Positions 25,718 through 37,451 of a DNA stretch of 64,000 bases are shown here, piece by piece; positions within the stretch are counted from its first letter, which is position 1, and each line of letters opens with the position of its first letter. This stretch comes from Parerythrobacter jejuensis. GTDB taxonomy: Bacteria; Pseudomonadota; Alphaproteobacteria; Sphingomonadales; Sphingomonadaceae. The translations under genes and the position numbers were made by a program. Location: contig NZ_BAAAZF010000001.1 in NCBI RefSeq assembly GCF_039536765.1, positions 868,001-932,000 on the forward strand, in the 5' to 3' direction. The notes under the pieces were generated by a model. The model had not been told where the DNA came from and made no database searches. It saw only the letters and a list, made by a program, of their open reading frames with translations.

Positions 25718-27682
25718 ATGTCGGGAAGCAATACCTACAACGCGTTGCGGCGTCGCTACGACCGGATAACCGGCGGCGATGCATTAAGCGAGCGCGTCCG
25801 CCGGACACTGGTGCGAACTCTCTATACCCAGCCCACCAGTCTCGCGATTGGTGCGCTGAACGGGATCGTGTCCAGTTCGATCGCTGCCTTCATGGTGCAA
25901 GAGACACTCTTCACCTCGCTCTGCGTGATCCTCGGCATTGTTGCCGTGGCCCGCGTGATTGTCGCGACCAAGCTTTCGCCTGACGATTCCGACACCACCA
26001 CGCGAATGCTGGAAATTATCTACGAGGCCGGCGCATTTTCCTTCGCTTTCCTCTACGGGCTGATTGCTGCGCTGACCATCTGGTATCATCCCGGCGGACC
26101 GGTCGAAGTGCTGATCGTCGCTAATGCTATTGGCTACGGCATCGGGATCAGCGCACGCAACGCAGGCGCACCAGTGATTGCAATGGGCCAGCTTGTGCTG
26201 ACCTGTATACCGATCGCGATCGCCTGCCTGCTCGATGGCTCGCTGCCTATGGTATTCCTGGCGATCACCATTTTCCTGGTGGCACCGGCCATGGCCTCTA
26301 TCACCTTCAACACATTCAAGGTCCTGCGCGACTCCATCTCCGCAGCCGAGACCAGTGAAAAACTGGCAAGGCGTATGGAAAGCCTGGCCCGTACCGACGT
26401 CGTCACCGGCCTCGCCAACCGCGCCGGGCTTAACCATTCCATCGTCGAAACGATGATGAACATTCCCCAGGACCGTATGCTGGCCCTGTTCTGGCTCGAT
26501 CTGGACCGGTTCAAGGAAGTCAACGACCTGCTTGGCCACCAGACCGGTGACCGGGTGCTGTCCGAAGTGGCTGCGCGCCTCAAGAAGATCGTTCCGGAGT
26601 GCGGTTCTGTCGCCCGTTTCGGCGGCGACGAATTCGTCATGTTTTGTGAAGTCACCTCGCGCCGGGAATCCGAGCAACTGGCCGAACGCATGCTGGAAGA
26701 CATCATGCGCCCGATCCGTATCGATGGCGAACGGCTGGAAGTCGGAACCTCGATCGGGGTCGCCTTGCTGCCCGAAGATGGCACCGACGCCGATGCGCTG
26801 ATGCAGGCTGCCGACCTGGCGCTGTATCATGCCAAGATCGAGGGACGGGGCCGGACCCGTTATTTCGACCAGTCGATGACCCGCGACCTTGTCCGTCGCC
26901 GCGAAATCGAGGCCGAACTGCGGGCCGCGATCCAGAAGGATGAATTGTCGATCTTCTTCCAGCCGATTGTCGATCTCGAGACAGGCCGGATCAAGACATT
27001 CGAAGCTTTGGTGCGCTGGTTCCACCCGCAAAAGGGCGAATTGCGCCCGGACGAGTTCATTCCCGTCGCCGAGGAAACCGGCGTCATCGTGACCCTGGGC
27101 AACTGGATTACGCAACAGGCAGCCAAAGCCGCCGCGCAATGGCCCGAAGATGTGACCGTTGCAGTCAATCTCTCGCCGCTCCAGATCAAGGCGCCAGGGG
27201 CAGCATTGGGCATCTTTACCGCCCTGCGCGAAGCCGGGCTGCATCCGTCGCGCCTGGAACTGGAAGTCACCGAGAGCCTGTTCCTGGAGGACAGTGAGGC
27301 CACCGGCAGCTTCATCACCGAATTGTCAGAGCGTGGCGTGCGCTTCGCCCTCGACGATTTCGGCACCGGCTATTCATCGCTGGGCTACATCAACAAATAT
27401 CCGTTCTCCAAGATCAAGGTCGATCGCAGCTTCGTCTCCGGCAAGGATGTCGGCAAGAAGAGCGACGCGATCATCCGGGCTGTGGCCGAAATGGGCGCCC
27501 AGCTCGATATGGACATCGTGGCCGAGGGGCTGGAGGAAATCGAGCAGGTCACGGCCGTGCGCGAGGCGGGCTGTACGCTCGGCCAAGGCTACTATTTCAG
27601 TCGTGCTGTGCCGGACTATCTGGCCGCCATGCTGCTGACCCAGGAACGTGATGGCATAAGTACGATGCGCAAGGTTGGCTGA
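25718..27682 (+). CDS. Membrane-bound GGDEF-EAL protein (c-di-GMP turnover)
   Basis: The ATG at 25718 is used instead of an upstream TTG; 654 residues. The N-terminal third (about 45-215) holds several membrane segments without a recognised sensor domain. A GGDEF domain (about 225-390) has an intact FGGDEF at 301-306 but no upstream RxxD inhibitory site. The EAL domain (about 400-645) retains EAL at 429-431 and DDFGTGYSS, consistent with phosphodiesterase activity. Whether synthesis or breakdown of c-di-GMP dominates cannot be read from sequence. Confidence 0.92.
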   Translation: MSGSNTYNALRRRYDRITGGDALSERVRRTLVRTLYTQPTSLAIGALNGIVSSSIAAFMVQETLFTSLCVILGIVAVARVIVATKLSPDDSDTTTRMLEIIYEAGAFSFAFLYGLIAALTIWYHPGGPVEVLIVANAIGYGIGISARNAGAPVIAMGQLVLTCIPIAIACLLDGSLPMVFLAITIFLVAPAMASITFNTFKVLRDSISAAETSEKLARRMESLARTDVVTGLANRAGLNHSIVETMMNIPQDRMLALFWLDLDRFKEVNDLLGHQTGDRVLSEVAARLKKIVPECGSVARFGGDEFVMFCEVTSRRESEQLAERMLEDIMRPIRIDGERLEVGTSIGVALLPEDGTDADALMQAADLALYHAKIEGRGRTRYFDQSMTRDLVRRREIEAELRAAIQKDELSIFFQPIVDLETGRIKTFEALVRWFHPQKGELRPDEFIPVAEETGVIVTLGNWITQQAAKAAAQWPEDVTVAVNLSPLQIKAPGAALGIFTALREAGLHPSRLELEVTESLFLEDSEATGSFITELSERGVRFALDDFGTGYSSLGYINKYPFSKIKVDRSFVSGKDVGKKSDAIIRAVAEMGAQLDMDIVAEGLEEIEQVTAVREAGCTLGQGYYFSRAVPDYLAAMLLTQERDGISTMRKVG

Positions 27683-27715
27683 GACCGCTGAACGCCGGGA
27701 ACGCGGCCAGCGGTC
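27683..27715 (+). terminator. Hairpin after the GGDEF-EAL gene
   Basis: GACCGCTG (27683-27690) pairs with CAGCGGTC (27708-27715) directly behind the stop codon. There is no T run, so intrinsic termination is uncertain; it may protect the 3' end. The rest of the gap to mdh at 27981 is more AT-rich (27780-27850) and should contain the mdh promoter, but I see no convincing -35/-10 pair. Confidence 0.4.
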
Positions 27716-27902
27716 AGGAACGCGTTTGAAATTGGGGAGTTTATGAGTCACAGCACCACAGGTGCACCTGCACTACCGACAACTGCCACGCCCTTATTGC
27801 AATTGCGAACTATTTGCAAAGATAGTTGAACGCTTAGACCTTTTGCTGGTTGCATTCACTTTCCCGCCCGCCTAGGCCGCTAAGCCTGTTCACCGGGCGT
27901 AG

Positions 27903-29430
<1,528 letters not shown>

Positions 29431-29434
<4 letters not shown>

Positions 29435-30321
29435 GCATCCTCGTAAACAAAGACACCAAGGTCATCACCCAAGGCATGACCGGTGACACCGGCACGTTCC
29501 ACACGCAGCAGGCGCTCGATTACGGGACGCAGATGGTTGCGGGTGTGACGCCCGGCAAAGGTGGTACAACACATATTGGCCTGCCCAATTTCAACACCGT
29601 GCGTGAAGCCAAGGCCGAAACCGGCGCGACGGCAACCTGCATCTATGTGCCCCCGCCCTTCGCCGCAGACGCGATTTGCGAAGCGATCGATGCCGAGATC
29701 GAGCTGATCATCTGCATCACCGAAGGCATTCCGGTGCTGGACATGGTCCGTGCCAAGGCTGCTCTGGAAGGTTCCAAATCGCGCCTGATCGGCCCCAACT
29801 GCCCCGGCGTCTTGACTCCGGAAGAATGCAAGATCGGCATCATGCCCGGCTCCATCTTTAAAAAGGGCAGCGTCGGCGTGGTCAGTCGCTCCGGCACGCT
29901 GACCTATGAAGCCGTGCACCAGACCACCATGGTGGGCCTGGGCCAGACTACGGCTGTCGGCATTGGCGGTGACCCTGTAAACGGCACCAACTTTATCGAC
30001 GTGCTCGACCTGTTCCTCGACGATCCGGAAACCAAATCGATGATCATGATCGGCGAAATCGGCGGTAGTGCGGAAGAAGAAGCCGCTGAATTCCTCAAGC
30101 AGGAAGCGGCCAAGGGTCGCAGCAAGCCGACTGTCGGCTTCATCGCCGGTCGCACAGCGCCTCCGGGACGCCGTATGGGCCATGCCGGTGCCATCGTTTC
30201 GGGCGGCAAAGGTGGCGCGGACGACAAGATCGCGGCGATGGAAGATGCGGGCATCCGCGTTTCGCCTTCGCCCAGTGAACTTGGCACCACGCTCGACGCG
30301 ATGCTCAAAGAAACGGCCTGA
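29431..30321 (+). CDS. sucD: Succinate-CoA ligase alpha subunit
   Basis: 296 residues starting at a TTG that overlaps the previous stop; [18 protein letters not shown] is the standard start of the family, so TTG is accepted. The CoA-binding domain and the phosphorylated His (H251 in MGHAGAI) are intact. SucD carries the phospho-His and works with SucC, which is not in this window and must be encoded elsewhere for a functional enzyme. Confidence 0.96.
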
Positions 30322-30331
30322 CCTGATCTAA

Positions 30332-30358
30332 GGGATATCCCCTCCCCGGGAGTATCCC
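30332..30358 (+). other. Inverted repeat in the sucD-sucA gap
   Basis: GGGATA (30332-30337) pairs with TATCCC (30353-30358) around a GC-rich loop containing CTCCCCGGGAG, itself a palindrome. It lies 10 bp behind sucD and about 56 bp before sucA. It may be an attenuator or an mRNA-stability hairpin that tunes sucD against sucA expression; no T run follows. Confidence 0.45.
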
Positions 30359-30414
30359 GAAGGTCCAGTTCTTGCCACTAAACAAGGGCCGACACATGGC
30401 CGAGGTGACCTGCA

Positions 30415-33261
30415 ATGGGTAATGAGACACACGATTTCCTGCCCGAAATGGGCGACCAGGAGGGGCCGCAACAAGGCCCGAGCTGGGCCAACCCGCGCTG
30501 GCTGGCCGATGTGGTCGACTCCGGGGCCGACCTGACGGCGGCGCTGGACCCGACGCAGATGAAGCTCGCGGTAGAGGCAGCCTCCAAATCAGCGGGCAAG
30601 GCGACCGATCCCAAGGCGATCGAGGATGCGGCAGCGGATTCCATTCGCGCCATGCTGCTGGTCCGGCTCTATCGTGTGCGCGGCCATATGGCGGCCAATC
30701 TCGACCCCCTCGGCCTTTCCAACATGGAAGAGCCCGAGGATCTCCAGCTCGATTGGCACGGCTTCGCCGGGCAGGAAGACAAGGAGGTCTTCGTCGGCGG
30801 CGTGTTCGGATACGAATGGGTCAAGGTCCGCGATCTCTACAATGCCCTGCGCGCCACCTATTGCGGCAATGTTGGCCTGGAATACATGCATATCGCCGAC
30901 ACCGAGGAGCGGCGGTTCCTGCAGGACAAGTTTGAAAGCCCCGGTGACACGATCCAGTTCACCGACGAGGGCAAGAAGGCCATCCTGGCTGCCGTGGTTC
31001 GCGGCGAACAATATGAAGCGTTCCTCGGCAAGAAGTATGTCGGGACCAAACGTTTCGGCCTCGACGGCGGCGAATCCATGATTCCGGCGCTCGAGGCCGT
31101 GATCAAGCAGGGCGGCCAAGCCGGCGTGCGCGAGATTATCTACGGCATGGCGCATCGTGGCCGACTCAACGTGCTCGCGAATGTGATGGCCAAACCGTAC
31201 AAGGTCATCTTCCACGAATTCTCCGGCGGCAGCGCCAATCCGGAAGATGTCGGCGGCTCCGGCGATGTGAAATATCACCTCGGCACCAGCACCGATCGCA
31301 GCTTTGACGGGATCGAAGTGCACATGTCACTCGTACCCAACCCCAGCCACCTCGAAACGGTTGATCCGGTTGTGCTCGGCAAGACGCGCGCCCAGCAGGC
31401 GATCCGTGACGATCTGGCACAGCACGAGCAGGTCCTGCCGGTGCTGATCCACGGTGATGCGGCGTTTGCGGGCCAAGGTGTCGTGTGGGAAAGCCTGAGC
31501 CTCTCGGGCATTCCTGGCTACAACACCGGCGGCTGCCTACACTTCATCATCAATAACCAGATTGGTTTTACGACTAGCCCCAAATTCGCCAGATCGTCCC
31601 CCTACCCCTCGGACGTGGCCAAGGGCGTGCAGGCCCCCATCCTGCATGTGAACGGCGACGATCCCGAGGCAGTGACCTTCGCCTGCAAGCTGGCGATCGA
31701 ATACCGCCAGAAATTCGGCCGCGACGTCGTGATCGACATGTGGTGCTATCGCCGCTTCGGCCACAATGAAGGCGACGAACCGAAATTCACCCAGCCACTG
31801 ATGTATGACGAGATCCGCAAGCACCCCAAGGTGAGCGTGGTCTATAGCGAGCGCCTGAAGCAGCAGGGCGTCATCGACGACGCCTTCCTTGATGGCCAGA
31901 TCAAGGACTTCACCGACCACCTGCAGGAAGAATTCGACGCGTCCAAGAGCTACGAGCCCAACGAGGCCGACTGGTTCGGCGGGCGCTGGGCCGGTTTGAA
32001 CAAGCCCGCCGATGCCGAGACTGCGCGGCGCAATGTTGAGACGGCGATCGAGAAGAAGCTTTTCGACAGTCTCGGCGAGAAGCTCACCACAGTTCCCGAC
32101 GATCTGACTCCGCACAAGACGCTGCTGCGTGTCCTCGATGCCAAGCGCGCCATGTTCGACAGCGGCGAAGGGTTCGACTGGGCCACAGGCGAGGCACTCG
32201 CTTTCGGCAGTCTGGTGACCGAAGGCTTCGGCGTGCGCCTGTCCGGCCAGGATTCGGGGCGTGGCACTTTCAGTCAGCGTCATGCCGTGTGGGTCGACCA
32301 GAAGGACGAGCACAAATACATCCCGCTTGTCCATCTGCCCCATGGCAAATTCGAGGTCTATGACAGCCCGCTTTCGGAATATGGCGTGCTCGGCTTCGAG
32401 TACGGCTTTGCAATGGCCGATCCGAAAACGCTGGTGCTGTGGGAAGCGCAGTTTGGCGATTTCGCCAACGGCGCGCAGATCATGATCGACCAGTATATCG
32501 CCGCAGGTGAGGCCAAATGGCTGCGCGCCAATGGCCTCGTGATGCTGCTGCCGCATGGCTATGAAGGCCAGGGACCGGAGCATTCCTCCGCCCGCCTGGA
32601 ACGGTTCCTGCAACTATGCGCGAACGACAATATCCAGGTTTGCAACACCACCACGCCGGCCAATTACTTTCACGTGCTGCGCCGGCAAATGCTACGTCCT
32701 TTCCGCAAGCCGTTGGTGATCATGACCCCCAAGAGCCTGCTGCGCCATCCCATGGCGAAGAGCAGCGCGGAGGAGTTCATGGGTGACCATCACTTCATGC
32801 GGATCAAGTCCGACACGACCGAGATCGCAGACAAGGATATCAAACGTCTCGTCCTGTGCTCGGGCAAGGTCGCCTATGATCTGATCGAGAAGCGCGACGA
32901 AGAGAAGCTGAAAGACGTTTCCATCGTCCGGATCGAGCAGCTCTTCCCGTTCCCCGGCGAACCGCTGGCCGTCCGGCTCAAGCGCATGACCAATCTGCAA
33001 GAGATCGTGTGGTGCCAGGAAGAGCCCAAGAACAACGGCTCCTGGTCGTTCGTGGACGAGCATATTGAACAGGCCCTCTCGGCTGCCGGACACAACGGTA
33101 TGCGCCCGGTATACGCCGGCCGCGATGCTGCCGCGTCCCCCGCCACCGGCCTCGCAAAGCGTCACACGCAACAGCAGGAACGTTTGGTCGAGGAAGCTCT
33201 CGGCCTGGCCGACAATCACGACATCACTGCCACCCGCAACACAACCAAGAAGAAGGCCTGA
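30415..33261 (+). CDS. sucA: 2-oxoglutarate dehydrogenase E1 component
   Basis: 948 residues, full length. The ThDP enzyme decarboxylates 2-oxoglutarate and transfers the succinyl group to the lipoyl arm of E2. Seen in order: an N-terminal helix region (RLYRVRGHMAANLDPLG), the GMAHRGRLNVL block, the HGDAAFAGQGVV stretch of the ThDP site, and the C-terminal pyrimidine-binding domain with HGYEGQGPEHSSAR. sucB follows after three bases. Confidence 0.98.
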   Translation: MGNETHDFLPEMGDQEGPQQGPSWANPRWLADVVDSGADLTAALDPTQMKLAVEAASKSAGKATDPKAIEDAAADSIRAMLLVRLYRVRGHMAANLDPLGLSNMEEPEDLQLDWHGFAGQEDKEVFVGGVFGYEWVKVRDLYNALRATYCGNVGLEYMHIADTEERRFLQDKFESPGDTIQFTDEGKKAILAAVVRGEQYEAFLGKKYVGTKRFGLDGGESMIPALEAVIKQGGQAGVREIIYGMAHRGRLNVLANVMAKPYKVIFHEFSGGSANPEDVGGSGDVKYHLGTSTDRSFDGIEVHMSLVPNPSHLETVDPVVLGKTRAQQAIRDDLAQHEQVLPVLIHGDAAFAGQGVVWESLSLSGIPGYNTGGCLHFIINNQIGFTTSPKFARSSPYPSDVAKGVQAPILHVNGDDPEAVTFACKLAIEYRQKFGRDVVIDMWCYRRFGHNEGDEPKFTQPLMYDEIRKHPKVSVVYSERLKQQGVIDDAFLDGQIKDFTDHLQEEFDASKSYEPNEADWFGGRWAGLNKPADAETARRNVETAIEKKLFDSLGEKLTTVPDDLTPHKTLLRVLDAKRAMFDSGEGFDWATGEALAFGSLVTEGFGVRLSGQDSGRGTFSQRHAVWVDQKDEHKYIPLVHLPHGKFEVYDSPLSEYGVLGFEYGFAMADPKTLVLWEAQFGDFANGAQIMIDQYIAAGEAKWLRANGLVMLLPHGYEGQGPEHSSARLERFLQLCANDNIQVCNTTTPANYFHVLRRQMLRPFRKPLVIMTPKSLLRHPMAKSSAEEFMGDHHFMRIKSDTTEIADKDIKRLVLCSGKVAYDLIEKRDEEKLKDVSIVRIEQLFPFPGEPLAVRLKRMTNLQEIVWCQEEPKNNGSWSFVDEHIEQALSAAGHNGMRPVYAGRDAAASPATGLAKRHTQQQERLVEEALGLADNHDITATRNTTKKKA

Positions 33262-33264
33262 TCC

Positions 33265-34512
33265 ATGGCTACTGAAATCCAGGTCCCGCAGCTCGGTGAA
33301 TCGGTCACTGAAGGCACAATTGCCGAATGGCTCAAACAGCCCGGCGATGCCGTCGCCGTCGACGAACCGATCGTCAGTCTCGAAACCGACAAGGTCGCCG
33401 TTGATGTGCCCTCCCCGGTTGCCGGGGTCATTTCCGAACTGAAAGCGGAAGTGGGCGACACGGTGGAAGTCGGCGCGGTGATTGCGAGTGTGGAGGAAGG
33501 CGCAACCGGCGCTGCCACGGGCGGCGAAGAGCCGGCTCGCTCGCAAGAAAAGCGCGAAGAAGGCAAGAAAGAACGATCGGATCAGGACGAAGCGACAGAC
33601 GCCGCCTCGGTCGATTCCTCGCAAACCCTGAGCCCGGCCGTGCGCCGTGCAGTGCTGGAGCACGGGGTCGATCCCTCCACCATCAAGGGCACCGGCAAGG
33701 ACGGTCGCCTGACCAAGGAAGACGTGCTCGCCGCCGCACGCAACAAGCGAGATGATGGCGCGAGCGAAGCGGCTCCGCCTGCCGCCGCAGCTCCTGCCGC
33801 TGCAACCGGCGAACGCCGCGAGGAACGCGTGAAGATGACGCGGATGCGCCAGACCATCGCCAAGCGTTTGAAAGGCGCGCAAGAGGAAGCAGCGCTGCTG
33901 ACCACTTTCAACGATGTCGACATGACAGCGGTGATCGAGGCGCGTGGCAAGTACAAGGAACTGTTCGCCAAGAAGCATGACATCAAGCTCGGCTTCATGG
34001 GCTTTTTCGCCAAGGCCGCGTGCCTTGCGTTGAAGGATGTCCCCTCGGCCAACGCCTATATCGAAGGCGATGAGATCGTTTATCACGACTATGTCGATAT
34101 CTCGGTTGCGGTCAGCGCGCCCAATGGTCTGGTTGTCCCGGTGATCCGCGATGCGCAGGCCAAGGGCTTCGCTAGAATCGAGAAAGACATCGCCGATTTC
34201 GGCAAGCGTGCCCGCGAAGGCACGCTGACGATGGAAGACATGAAGGGCGGCACCTTTACCATTTCGAATGGCGGCGTGTTTGGCAGCCTTATGTCGACCC
34301 CGATCATCAACCCGCCACAAAGCGCCGTGCTCGGCCTGCACCGGATCGAGGATCGACCGGTCGCCGTGAATGGCGAAGTGGTGATCCGCCCGATGATGTA
34401 TATCGCGCTAAGCTATGACCACCGCCTGATCGACGGCCGCGAGGCTGTGACCGCACTGAAAATCATGAAGGAAGCGATCGAAGATCCTACCCGGATGCTG
34501 ATTGATCTTTAG
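33265..34512 (+). CDS. sucB: 2-oxoglutarate dehydrogenase E2 component (dihydrolipoyl succinyltransferase)
   Basis: 415 residues. One lipoyl domain (1-77) with the lipoyl-lysine K43 in ETDKVAVD, an Ala/Glu-rich linker, a peripheral-subunit-binding domain (about 117-153, [17 protein letters not shown]) and the catalytic domain (about 185-414) with H386 in SYDHRLIDG. The start directly after sucA indicates tight coupling. The E3 partner lpd follows after one intervening small gene. Confidence 0.98.
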   Translation: MATEIQVPQLGESVTEGTIAEWLKQPGDAVAVDEPIVSLETDKVAVDVPSPVAGVISELKAEVGDTVEVGAVIASVEEGATGAATGGEEPARSQEKREEGKKERSDQDEATDAASVDSSQTLSPAVRRAVLEHGVDPSTIKGTGKDGRLTKEDVLAAARNKRDDGASEAAPPAAAAPAAATGERREERVKMTRMRQTIAKRLKGAQEEAALLTTFNDVDMTAVIEARGKYKELFAKKHDIKLGFMGFFAKAACLALKDVPSANAYIEGDEIVYHDYVDISVAVSAPNGLVVPVIRDAQAKGFARIEKDIADFGKRAREGTLTMEDMKGGTFTISNGGVFGSLMSTPIINPPQSAVLGLHRIEDRPVAVNGEVVIRPMMYIALSYDHRLIDGREAVTALKIMKEAIEDPTRMLIDL

Positions 34513-34532
34513 AGTTCAAAGGAGGACATCCG

Positions 34533-35027
34533 ATGGGAATGGTATGGGTTGCAAGATTGGCGGACGATGGTGAGGTGGCCTCGATCCGAGCTAACCCGGA
34601 TGGCGCCTATGACTTTATCCAGCCCGAGGAGGGATGGGAAACCGCGCCTATCATCGACCTCGATAAAGAGTGGCACGCTATACACTTCTTGCTCACCCAA
34701 TCCGCAGGCCCGACAAACGATCCACTCAGCCTGATCTTGGGAGACTTTGAGGAAATCGGTGAAGACAATGGCTATGGGCCTGTGTTTTACATTCCCAACC
34801 AAAGTCTCAAAGCCTTTAGCAACATGGCCAAAGCACTCAGCGAGAGTGAACTCAAGAAGCGCTATGACACCCAAGCCATGGTCGAGCAGCAAATCTATTT
34901 GGGCGAAATGTACCATGAAGAAGGCGAAGAAGGGCTGAACTTTCTCACCCAGCGCCTAGATGAACTGAAAGAATTCGCGGCGAAAGCCGCTAGCGGCGAC
35001 CTCAGCGCCTTTGCCGTAATTACCTGA
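34533..35027 (+). CDS. DUF1877 (YfbM-like) protein
   Basis: 164 residues. The start (MGMVWVARL) with a strong AAAGGAGG Shine-Dalgarno follows sucB by 20 bp, and lpd starts 18 bp behind its stop, so it is very likely co-transcribed with the 2-oxoglutarate dehydrogenase genes. Segments EWHAIHFLLT, FYIPNQSLKAFSNMAKALSE and EGLNFLTQRLDELKEF match the DUF1877 pattern. The family has a known fold (E. coli YfbM) but no known activity. Composition is slightly lower in GC than the flanking genes. Confidence 0.75.
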   Translation: MGMVWVARLADDGEVASIRANPDGAYDFIQPEEGWETAPIIDLDKEWHAIHFLLTQSAGPTNDPLSLILGDFEEIGEDNGYGPVFYIPNQSLKAFSNMAKALSESELKKRYDTQAMVEQQIYLGEMYHEEGEEGLNFLTQRLDELKEFAAKAASGDLSAFAVIT

Positions 35028-35045
35028 TATTGGAGCCAGAAACCC

Positions 35046-36452
35046 ATGTCTGACCATTCCTACGACTACGACGTTCTCGTCATTGGCGCTGGCCCGGGTG
35101 GCTACGTTGCCGCCATCCGTGCGGCGCAGCTGGGCCTGAATACGGCGTGTGCGGAGAGCCGCGAAACATTGGGCGGTACCTGCCTCAACGTTGGCTGCAT
35201 TCCGTCCAAGGCGATGCTGCATGCGTCGGAGTTGTTCGAGGAAGCCGAAGGCGGCCACATGGCAACCTGGGGGCTCAAGACCACAGTCGAGCTCGATCTG
35301 GAGGCCATGCAGGCAGAGAAGCGCAAGGCCGTTGGCGAGCTGACCGGCGGGATTGAATTCCTGTTCAAGAAGAACAAGGTCGACTGGAAGAAAGGCCACG
35401 CCACGTTCCAGGATGCGCACACGGTGAAAGTCGGTGACGAGACCATAACAGCCAAGGACATCGTGATTGCGACCGGTTCCAGCGTCACTCCGCTTCCCGG
35501 TGTCGAGGTCGACAATGCCAAGGGCAAGATTGTCGACAGTACCGGCGCGCTCGAATTCGGCGAAGTGCCGGAACATCTGGTGGTAATCGGCGGCGGCGTG
35601 ATCGGGCTCGAGCTTGGCTCGGTCTGGCGGCGCCTGGGCGCAAAGGTCACTGTAGTGGAGTTCCTCGACCAGCTGCTGCCCGGCATGGACAAGGATATCC
35701 GCAAGGAAGCGGGCAAGATCTTCAAGAAGCAGGGCATGCAGCTGAAGCTGAAGAGCAAGGTCACCGGCGCCACCGTGAAGGGCAAGAAGGTGACCGTGAC
35801 GGTCGAGCCGGCCGCTGGCGGCGATGCCGAAACGATCGAGGCAAGCCATGTGCTGGTATCGATCGGTCGTCGCCCCAATGTCGACGGCCTGGGCCTCGAT
35901 GCGATCGGGCTGGAGCTGAACAGCCGTGACCAGATCGAAACCGATCATGATTTCCGCACCACTGTCGACGGTGTATGGGCCATTGGCGACGTAATTCCCG
36001 GCCCTATGCTGGCGCACAAGGCGGAGGATGAAGGCATCGCTGTTGCGGAAAACATTGCGGGCGAAACCGGCATTGTGAACCATGCGGTGATCCCGGGCGT
36101 CGTTTACACCATGCCCGAATTCGCCGATGTCGGCATGACCGAAGATGAGGCGAAGGAAGCCGGGCATACGGTCAAGGTGGGCAAGTTCCCGATGATGGCC
36201 AACAGCCGCGCCAAGGCCAATCGCGACACCGATGGGTTCGTCAAAGTGATCGCCGATGCAGAGACCGACCGCGTGCTGGGCGTGCATATCGTTGCCAGCC
36301 TGGCCGGTACGATGATTGCCGAAGCAGCCGTGGCGATGGAGTTCGGCGCGACCAGCGAAGACATTGCCTACACCTGCCACGCCCACCCGACCCATGCCGA
36401 GGCCCTGAAAGAGGCGGCCATGGCCGTCCAGGGCAAGCCGATCCACATGTGA
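35046..36452 (+). CDS. lpd: Dihydrolipoyl dehydrogenase (E3)
   Basis: 468 residues. FAD-binding GAGPGGYVAA near the N-terminus, the redox disulfide CLNVGC (C46/C51), the NAD-binding GGGVIGLELGSVW and the C-terminal His-Glu pair in CHAHPTHAEA are all present. It reoxidises dihydrolipoamide of the 2-oxoglutarate complex and possibly of the pyruvate and glycine cleavage complexes. It closes the mdh-sucDAB-lpd cluster. Confidence 0.98.
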   Translation: MSDHSYDYDVLVIGAGPGGYVAAIRAAQLGLNTACAESRETLGGTCLNVGCIPSKAMLHASELFEEAEGGHMATWGLKTTVELDLEAMQAEKRKAVGELTGGIEFLFKKNKVDWKKGHATFQDAHTVKVGDETITAKDIVIATGSSVTPLPGVEVDNAKGKIVDSTGALEFGEVPEHLVVIGGGVIGLELGSVWRRLGAKVTVVEFLDQLLPGMDKDIRKEAGKIFKKQGMQLKLKSKVTGATVKGKKVTVTVEPAAGGDAETIEASHVLVSIGRRPNVDGLGLDAIGLELNSRDQIETDHDFRTTVDGVWAIGDVIPGPMLAHKAEDEGIAVAENIAGETGIVNHAVIPGVVYTMPEFADVGMTEDEAKEAGHTVKVGKFPMMANSRAKANRDTDGFVKVIADAETDRVLGVHIVASLAGTMIAEAAVAMEFGATSEDIAYTCHAHPTHAEALKEAAMAVQGKPIHM

Positions 36453-36470
36453 TCGCGTAAGGGTACCGAT

Positions 36471-37451
36471 ATGGCCCGTTCAGTCGCAATTGTCGGAGCG
36501 GGTCAGATCGGATTTGCGGCAGCGCAGGCCTTCCAATCGGCTGATTGGGAAGTGACGATCCACGCGCGCAGCAAGCCGCGTTGGCTCTCCCGCACAACTG
36601 CTTTCGTACGATACGACACGCAACAGGACCGGGCGCCCGTTGCCGATGTGGTGGTAGACAGCATCGCCTACGATGCGGATGACATCGCACGCTATGACCC
36701 CGGTGCCATCGGGCGCCTGATCGCGATTTCGTCCGCCAGCGTTTATTGCGATGCCAAGGGTCGCACGCTCGACGAGGCAGCGCAAAACGGCTTTCCCGAC
36801 TTTCCAGGTCCGATTGCAGAGGACCAAGCGACAGTTGCTGGCGGGCCGGAAACATATTCGACCCGCAAAATACGCATGGAGCAGGAAGCACAGGAGCGTT
36901 TTGGTGATCGGGCAAGCATCTTGCGGCCCTGCGCGATCCATGGCCCGTGGAGCCGTCATCCGCGCGAATGGTGGTTCGTAAAACGGCTCCTCGACGGACG
37001 AACCCGCATTCCGCTGGCGATTTCCGGGCAAAGCCGGTTCCAGACCACTGCGGCGCGAACCATTGGTGAATTCGCCTGCCACACGGCAATCGGCGACCAC
37101 AGCGGTATCTACAACATCGCCGATGCCGACAGCCCCAGCGTGCGCGAGATTGGTGAGGCCATCGCGACCTATCTCGAGAAGCAAGCCAAATGGGTCGAGT
37201 GCGAAGATTATCCCGAAAAAGGCGTCGGCCGTACGCCGTGGAGCATACCCGCCCCGATGCTGGTCAGTGGCGACAAGGCCGCGGCCACCGGCTTTGACAC
37301 TGCCCGACCCTACCGGCACGGCAGTGATGGCTTCGACTGGCTGGCACAGCAACCGCGCGACGATTGGCGCACCGCCTTCCCGCAACTCGCCGCCTATCCG
37401 TGGGACCTGTTCGATTATGCCGCAGAAGATGCGGTGATGGACCGACTGTGA
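36471..37451 (+). CDS. NAD-dependent epimerase/dehydratase-like (extended SDR) protein
   Basis: 326 residues with an N-terminal Rossmann motif (VAIVGAGQIGFAAAQAF) and a YxxxK pair (Y129, K133 in YSTRK) preceded by a Ser-rich strand (ISSASVYC), as in extended short-chain dehydrogenases. Late blocks such as YNIADADSPSVREIGEAIA resemble nucleotide-sugar epimerases. Substrate not deducible. The stop overlaps the GTG of the next membrane protein (GTGA), giving a coupled three-gene unit with the VOC gene. Confidence 0.85.
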   Translation: MARSVAIVGAGQIGFAAAQAFQSADWEVTIHARSKPRWLSRTTAFVRYDTQQDRAPVADVVVDSIAYDADDIARYDPGAIGRLIAISSASVYCDAKGRTLDEAAQNGFPDFPGPIAEDQATVAGGPETYSTRKIRMEQEAQERFGDRASILRPCAIHGPWSRHPREWWFVKRLLDGRTRIPLAISGQSRFQTTAARTIGEFACHTAIGDHSGIYNIADADSPSVREIGEAIATYLEKQAKWVECEDYPEKGVGRTPWSIPAPMLVSGDKAAATGFDTARPYRHGSDGFDWLAQQPRDDWRTAFPQLAAYPWDLFDYAAEDAVMDRL

